From Epithemia pelagica (taxonomy: Eukaryota > Bacillariophyta > Bacillariophyceae > Surirellales > Surirellaceae): a DNA stretch of 64,000 nt. The position numbers and the translations under genes were made by a program. The stretch lies in NCBI GenBank assembly GCA_946965045.2, contig OX337234.1, forward strand, positions 3,472,001 through 3,536,000, given 5' to 3'. This document shows positions 60,176 to 64,000 of the stretch, piece by piece (within the stretch, counting starts at the first letter, position 1; every line of letters starts with the position of its first letter). The notes beneath the pieces were generated by a model that saw nothing but the letters and a program-made list of their open reading frames with translations, did no database searches and was not told the DNA's origin.

Positions 60176-61812
60176 TCATCGTTTGTCGTTCCTGGTCTGA
60201 TTGGAATCGGAACGACACTTGGCATGATGCGCCAGTTCCTGCGTCACGATACGGTGGGATTCTTGAACAATGTCCGGGGGTGCAACCCGCCAAGTATCCA
60301 ATGGTCGTCGCGGAAAGGGCGTATACACCACGTGTTGTTGTTGCTGGCCCTGAAACATGGCGGGAGTGTAGGAAAAGGTACTCTTGCTCAAAAAGACGAC
60401 ATTTGCCGTGACAATGTGCTTCCAGACCTTACCTTGGGGAGTATCCAATTCCAATTGGCAGACTGGATGCTTGCCATTCCCGTGTTGCTGATACAATTGA
60501 TTGCAGGCATCTTCAAACAGAGTCCAATTTTCATAGGGAGAATCGGATACCGAAAAGATTTGAATGAGCAAGTGACGATCGTGGGGCAATCCAATGGGAC
60601 GTGAGGTTCGACAGGCACGTCGATTGCTACGATGACGATACATCCAACATGGTCTCAATTGTTGCAATCGTTTGGTTGGTGACAAGGATCCATGGGAGGG
60701 GGTTGGTGGCAAAAAGTGTTGCAACAAGGCCAGGTAATGTGCATTGGGCAAATATCGTCCTTGATGATGTTCGGAACAGGGTGTGACATCGCCTCGTCGA
60801 ATGTGAATGGCCACACGAAAATAGGACGACTGCATCGTGGTGTCATGGAAGAGAGAAGAAGAATTCGAGGCTCCCTGCATGTCCTGATTCTTGGTCTTAT
60901 CGTCGTCTACCGATACGGCTCGGGTGGTAGTGGTATGGTGGCGCATTTCTTGTAACCACGGATCGGCCAAACTATTGGTAAAAAATGTCGACGGTGGTTC
61001 TCGAACACTATGATAGAGCTTTCGATCGGTAAATCCTTGCCCCAGAGTGGCATTGGGACAAGCCATGGGCAAGAGGTGGTTCCATCCCATGGTTTGGAGA
61101 ATGTGTTGGACGGCTGCCGCCCTCGAGACTTGATGCTTACGATACAGGTCTGGACAATATCCGCCATAGGGCAACCCCTTCATTCGTGCATAATAACTGG
61201 CATCCATCATTTCCGTAATCACCATGCCTGCGATGTGTTGCATCAATCGTTAAAATAGGTAAGGAGAGTACTAGTTTGAGTAAAAGAGTGAGAATTGTAA
61301 TGCGACAGAGTGCCGTTTGTTTGAAACCAAACGCTAGGCGCACAGACAAACCCAGACACCTGGAAAGGAAGCGTGCCTCTTTTCAATCCCTGAGGGAATC
61401 TAGGGACTCCCTCCAAACACACGAGAAACACGACATAGCAGCAACAAAACGTAGTTATTGGACGGTGAATATACGTACCAGATCGATCGTGTCGAGCTCT
61501 GGCAAAGACAGCCACGGGAGAAGTCGTGGTTGTCGTTGTAGAGTTGTTGGTGGTGTTCCATTTCGGATAGGGGGATGCCTCGGACAAGCGTGTCGTGGAT
61601 GGTTCCATGAGAGGAATCCAATCCAAAAACGAAAAAGAAGCGTCTGATGACGATCCACCAATGGAAGAGATGCGAGAGGCATTCCAAAAAGTCAGTAGTG
61701 TTGCACCCATTGACAATACTGCAAGACCAACCAGACGATGCTTCATCTTGCAGCAGGAACCGAACGAGCGTCGTGAATGCGTTCCACAACCACCACCGTG
61801 ATTCCCTGCCAT
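60176..61812 (-). CDS. Fucosyltransferase-like type II membrane protein
   Basis: Exons 61812-61479 and 61227-60176 with a 251-bp intron (GTACGT to CATCGCAG, phase 1); 461 residues. A short Cys/His/Gly-rich cytoplasmic tail precedes one signal-anchor helix near residues 26-42 (Leu-Val-Gly-Leu-Ala-Val-Leu). The lumenal part follows with a Thr/Ser-rich stem. His-Ile-Arg-Arg-Gly-Asp near 265 is the GDP-fucose site motif (His-x-Arg-Arg-x-Asp) of alpha-1,2 and alpha-1,6 fucosyltransferases and O-fucosyltransferases. Phe-Leu-Ser-Lys-Ser-Thr-Phe-Ser-Tyr near 405 matches their late Ser-Ser/Thr-Phe-Ser motif. A Golgi role in glycan fucosylation is expected; acceptor unknown. Starts upstream (62067) or downstream (61746) are possible. 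Confidence 0.8.
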
Positions 61813-62572
61813 TATTATGAAACGAGAAGATGATGCGGATCCGTTTCTGCTTCTGCTTCTGCTTCTGCTTCTGCTTCTGCTGATGCTGATGCTGATGCTG
61901 ATGCTGATGCTGATGCTTTTCCCTTGTGTATTCGACTGCAGGGGCAATGGACGGCAACGAAACGAGTAGCATGAATGACAGCAGTTGTCGTGGTCGTCAT
62001 TGCTTCTCGATGGCTTATGCTTCGCTTCAGGGTCGCCTTTATGCACAGGATCAGTCGTGGCGATCATTCACGAGTACCTCTGGGACTCTCAATCGTGTTG
62101 GTCCCATTCACGAACCTCGCAGGTCCTTCGAGTCCCCGCGGGAGCGAACTCTTGATGTTCCTCTCGGCTACCTCCTTATCCCGATGTCAATTTGTTATGG
62201 TAGTTGCTTTATCCAGACATGGAAGAGCGGGATTACTGGTGTTGTTGCTCGACCATTGCCTTCTCAACAACCTCTTGTCTCTCTAGAAAACCAGAGTCGA
62301 ATATGTTCTCCTCGTCGCCCAGATACCACGGAGAAATCATGGAGGGTCGTTTGATGACAGTTCTCTAGTAGAAAGGGTTATAACAGATGGTTGGATTGAC
62401 TTTCTTAATATTGTGTTTCCCCCGCTTATTGCTAGGTATCTGTGTATACTATCATATGAATTGAACGATCTCTCATCTGGCATGCGTTTTTGTGGGTCTG
62501 CATCGAAGAACTGCCAGTGAATTTGGTATTGACATAAAACGGCTTCCTCCTCCAATGGGGCTGGTCTTTGTA
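61813..62572. other. Intergenic region
   Basis: Upstream of the fucosyltransferase-like gene and downstream of the phosphodiesterase gene, both minus strand. It contains the hexanucleotide repeat below. The frame of the fucosyltransferase is open through this repeat to an ATG at 62067, so part of it may be coding. Confidence 0.45.
61845..61916 (+). repeat. (TTCTGC)6(TGATGC)6 compound hexanucleotide repeat
   Basis: Six perfect TTCTGC units followed directly by six perfect TGATGC units, just 5' of the fucosyltransferase-like start at 61812. On the minus strand, if translated from the upstream ATG at 62067, it reads as Ile-Ser then Arg-Ser repeats. Confidence 0.9.
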
Positions 62573-64000
62573 TTAAGCCACGGCGATGAGAGGTCCCTCG
62601 TCTTGAAAGGGCTCTTCCTCGTCCTTCAAGGAATCGTCACTATACTCCCGATGATTTTTGGAGTTACCTTGTTGTGATCCCACAATAACTCCTCCGGATT
62701 CAATTTGTTCCATGAGTTTCTCTCGATCCTTGTTGTCGCCAGACAGGATCAGGTCTTGTTCGTCTTCGAGAGGATCGTCCTCTTCTTCTTGTTCCTTGGC
62801 AAAGGCTTGGAGGGCTTCTTCCTTGAATTCTTCGACAATTTGTTGTCCTCGGGCAAGCCATTCGAGTTTGTTGCGGGTGGCATAGTTCAAATACTCATCA
62901 CTCGATACGCCAAAGACACCGCATTCCTTGAGTTTCTTGGCCAGGGGAATAATGTAATGTTCCAAAAAGCCCAATTCGCCTTGATACCAAAACTCCGAGG
63001 GATCCTTGGTTCCACCACGACCCTGTTTGTAGGCCCGGTAGAGTTCCTGGAACAAGCGACCATTCCATTTTTGGTAAATTTGAAAATGTTGCATCGTATG
63101 GGCGACATCCGAAGCTTGAATCAAGTGCTCCAAGACAATCGTCGCTTTGCGATTGACAATGTCGGTCGCATCTTCGTTGGGGGCACCCTCCGAAAAGGCT
63201 GTGGCCCAACGACGTTTTCGTTCCGCTCCCAAATCCTTGTCGGCAATCTATGTAATTCACCAACAACACAAGTGTGTGAGAACAAGTCATGCAAGAACAA
63301 TCCATGTTGTTGTCATGTGTTAGATTCCTTACATCTGTCGCCATGACGGAGTTTACCAAGAGTTGACGGAATCGTTTAAGTTCGGCGGTGGTAGAATAAA
63401 TGGCGTATCGAAGATCCTTGTACTGATCTTGCATCAACAACCCCCAAGCCAAACTCACGGAATTTTGTTCCGCCACACTCTTGTTCTGGTACTGCAATGC
63501 CAGGGGATCTTTTTCCTTGACCAGTTGGGCATTGGGCACACCGGTATGATCCAAATCATGGATAATGGCCGACAAGGCACCTGCGAAGATGATAGATATA
63601 TGTGATTCAACAACAATGAGTGTCTGGAAATGAGCAAAGGAAAACAATTGCATGTGCTCATGGACTGCTGGACTCGAGATGATATGTACTTACAAGCAAA
63701 CTGGGTAAGTGGATCCGAGGTGATCCCGTAGGTGTGGTCATGGAGCATCTGTTCTGTATTGGTTTGTTGTTCGTTGTCGGTAGTATCAAAGGCCGGCGCA
63801 ATAATACGGGACATGAGTTTCACGACGGACATGGCCACATGAGAGGCATGTTCAAAATTGTGAAAAGGATTGTCCTGGTAAAAACCGGCAATTTCGGTAA
63901 CCAAGAGCTTGAGCTGTTCCTTGACAATATCCGACAGTTCTACCCGTACTGATGTACGACCGCTGTTGGACGACGTGTTGCAAGGAGGGAGTTTGATGAT
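62573..64000 (-). CDS. Class I cyclic nucleotide phosphodiesterase, 3' part (runs off window)
   Basis: Three exons are visible: from beyond 64000 to 63694, 63580-63333, and 63247-62573. The introns are 113 and 85 bp. The frame stays open to the window edge. The catalytic domain has the metal-binding motifs His-Asn-Phe-Glu-His-Ala-Ser-His-Val and His-Asp-Leu-Asp-His-Thr-Gly, the latter completed across the first visible intron. Ala-Thr-Asp-Ile-Ala-Asp-Lys spans the second, and later helices end Gly-Phe-Leu-Glu-His-Tyr-Ile-Ile-Pro. It hydrolyses cAMP and/or cGMP. The acidic tail (Glu/Asp-rich, about 80 residues) has no motif. In diatoms this domain is often fused behind a nucleotide cyclase and membrane helices; that part would lie beyond the right edge. 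Confidence 0.93.

Noticed and set aside
62705-63346. 213-codon plus-strand open frame
   Set aside because: Opposite the last phosphodiesterase exon, whose family motifs decide the strand.
1-64000. tRNA, rRNA or other classical RNA genes
   Set aside because: I scanned by eye for a T-arm consensus with matching acceptor stems and found none I could fold convincingly. A tRNAscan-type run would settle it.

Overview
The window reads as nuclear DNA of a pennate diatom or close stramenopile relative. Genes have few, short GT-AG introns (about 85 to 250 bp). Intergenic stretches are long, and two Ty1/copia retrotransposons have diatom-like domain layouts. Typical diatom products are present: a secreted ShKT-type Cys-rich protein, an HMG-box protein, a VWA protein and a class I cyclic-nucleotide phosphodiesterase. 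Nothing bacterial, no CRISPR array, and no tRNA or rRNA gene was recognised.

The core (4.3-48.5 kb) is a local gene family. Six paralogues share a low-complexity N-terminus, a conserved helical lead-in, a CRAL-TRIO (Sec14-like) lipid-binding domain ending in a Gly-Gly-Glu-Trp motif, and a C-terminal basic region plus leucine zipper. Copies 1 to 4 (4286, 7177, 28743, 36402) lie on the plus strand and copies 5 and 6 (ending 44555 and 46924) on the minus strand. A lipid-sensing domain fused to a bZIP suggests ligand-controlled transcription factors; that role is inference. Copy 2 is split by a complete 10.5-kb copia element (7956-18452) with LTRs that look identical and a 5-bp target duplication; removing it restores the frame exactly. 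A second copia (21086-27540) has 81-bp LTRs, an in-frame UGA between gag and pol, another UGA inside pol and a deleted part of reverse transcriptase.

Between the paralogues sit a Ser-rich disordered protein (31421-33079, minus), the succinyl-CoA ligase alpha subunit (39361-40595, plus, one intron), a decayed reading frame (41016-41603) and a VWA protein (42090-43545, minus). Right of the cluster are an HMG-box protein (minus), a 1.7-kb inverted-repeat unit with a degenerate satellite, a 1.6-kb element with about 250-bp terminal inverted repeats, and a P-loop NTPase gene with a premature TAG (56446-58366, minus). That NTPase gene is flanked by a rearranged duplicate of its right neighbour. Then come a possible proteasome-like membrane protein (58727-59754, plus), a fucosyltransferase-like gene (60176-61812, minus) and the 3' part of the phosphodiesterase gene, which runs off the right edge.

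All splice sites were inferred by eye from GT-AG signals, frame and family motifs. Domain names are pattern recognition, not search results.
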